The notes beneath the pieces were generated by a model. That model saw nothing but the letters and a program-made list of their open reading frames with translations, was not told the DNA's origin and searched no databases. From Acidobacteriota bacterium (GTDB lineage: Bacteria > Acidobacteriota > Vicinamibacteria > Vicinamibacterales > UBA2999): 22,756 nucleotides of DNA. A program made the translations under genes and the position numbers. Location of the stretch: assembly GCA_947465645.1 (NCBI GenBank), contig CANIBQ010000078.1, positions 1 through 22,756 of the forward strand. The letters run 5' to 3'. Below are positions 22,227-22,756 of this stretch, in pieces. How positions within the stretch are numbered: the first letter of the stretch is position 1; every line of letters begins with the position of its first letter.

Positions 22227-22734
22227 GAAGGGTGCGACGGTGCGGGGTGCGACGGTGCGACGGAGTCCCGCACTATCCCACGTCGATCGCCATGGGCGTG
22301 TCCGAATGGTGGACGTTGGCGACAAGGCTGTCACCACGCGTGACGCGGTCGCGCGAGGCAGCATCTTGATGAGCCCCGCGGCGCTCAAGCTGATTCGGAG
22401 CGGCCAGGTGGCGAAGGGCGATCCGCTGCAGACGGCGAAACTGGCCGGCATCATGGCAGCCAAGCACACCTCGTCGCTCATCCCGCTGTGCCATTCACTT
22501 CCGCTCAGTCACGTCAGTGTTGAGCTCACGCCCACGCGCCGCGGTTACACCATTGAGGGCCGCGTCCGCACCACGGCGCAGACGGGCGTCGAGATGGAGG
22601 CGCTCACCGCCGTCTCGGTTGCCGCCCTGACCATCTACGACATGGTGAAGGCCGTCGACAAGGAGATGGTCATCGGAGACATCTGTCTGGTCGAGAAGAC
22701 CGGCGGGCGGTCCGGACATTACCGCCGGAAATAA
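22216..22734 (+). CDS. moaC: Cyclic pyranopterin monophosphate synthase MoaC
   Basis: This 172-residue enzyme makes cyclic pyranopterin monophosphate in molybdenum cofactor synthesis, with Moa[18 protein letters not shown] (21-37) is the family start. [19 protein letters not shown] (86-104) has the conserved Cys92-His93. [19 protein letters not shown] (126-143) and [20 protein letters not shown] (148-167), with the catalytic Lys149, complete the active site. AAGGAG (22204-22209), 6 nt before the GTG at 22216, fixes the start. The gene overlaps rex by 11 bp. The N-terminal extension contains a tandem 15-bp duplication encoding GATVR twice. Confidence 0.96.
   Translation: MVTKKGATVRGATVRRSPALSHVDRHGRVRMVDVGDKAVTTRDAVARGSILMSPAALKLIRSGQVAKGDPLQTAKLAGIMAAKHTSSLIPLCHSLPLSHVSVELTPTRRGYTIEGRVRTTAQTGVEMEALTAVSVAALTIYDMVKAVDKEMVIGDICLVEKTGGRSGHYRRK
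22230..22259 (+). repeat. Exact 15-bp tandem duplication inside the 5' end of moaC
   Basis: GGGTGCGACGGTGCG occurs at 22230-22244 and again at 22245-22259 with no gap. It is in frame and encodes a duplicated five-residue GATVR-type unit ahead of the conserved MoaC core. Confidence 0.85.
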
Positions 22735-22756
22735 AAGGGGTCGGGAGTCATTTTCC
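22735..22756. repeat. Edge of a possible dispersed intergenic repeat
   Basis: After the moaC stop the window ends in AGGGGTCGGGAGTCATTTTCC. I associate sequence of this form (AAAAGGGGTC.GGAGTC.TTTTCC) with repeats flanking REP-associated Y1 transposase genes. Only one arm is visible, so this is a lead rather than a firm call. Confidence 0.3.

Noticed and set aside
21531..22481. Minus-strand extension of the OPT gene across rex and moaC
   Set aside because: It is antisense to two genes with intact motifs; the membrane protein starts naturally at 21530.

Overview
The window is GC-rich bacterial chromosome of gene-dense, operonic character. The small exported proteins, the stand-alone LON-domain protein, a VWFA-like relic and the CarD/Rex/MoaC neighbourhoods suggest an Acidobacteriota genome, perhaps Vicinamibacteria. 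That is an inference from protein style, not a phylogenetic result. No phage, plasmid or CRISPR locus is seen.

Layout. 1-374 (-): 5' end of a secreted protein cut by the window edge. 472-954 (+): exported GlcG/HbpS-like protein. 969-1670 (-): exported LON-domain protein, downstream of a tRNA-Leu(CAA) gene (1728-1814, -), with two perfect hairpins between them. 1899-2321 (+): small hypothetical protein. 2325-2978 (-): ICMT-like membrane methyltransferase. 3058-4884 (+): BtuB-like TonB receptor. 4861-6948 (-): putrescine pathway genes aguB-aguA, separated by a heptad repeat array. 7062-11133 (+): threonine operon hom-thrB-thrC followed by a precorrin-2 dehydrogenase gene. 11141-11324 (+): a promoter, a short cysteine-rich ORF and an intrinsic terminator. 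11330-13946 (+): siroheme methyltransferase cobA overlapping a siroheme/4Fe-4S sulfite reductase. 14014-16043 (+): zinc metallopeptidase plus ATP-grasp ligase pair. 16036-16557 (-): membrane-anchored methyltransferase. 16840-17445 (+): CarD. 17507-18229 (+): plsC. 18240-18461: decayed gene. 18458-21530 (-): OPT transporter and a secreted Ig-like protein. 21540-22734 (+): rex-moaC. The last 22 bases look like the start of a dispersed repeat.

The most interesting element lies at 11141-11330. A near-consensus promoter (TTGACA, 17 bp, TAGAAT) sits 4 bp before a GTG-started 23-codon ORF with six Cys codons among residues 5-15. The end of this ORF (11241-11249) is complementary at 8 of 9 positions to the 5' arm of an intrinsic terminator (11299-11324). 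The terminator ends 5 nt before the start codon of cobA, which overlaps the sulfite reductase gene. This has all the parts of a ribosome-mediated, cysteine-sensing transcription attenuator controlling sulfite reduction and its siroheme cofactor. It also implies that the reductase is assimilatory for sulfite rather than for nitrite. The companion siroheme gene (precorrin-2 dehydrogenase) lies upstream of this promoter, in the threonine operon.
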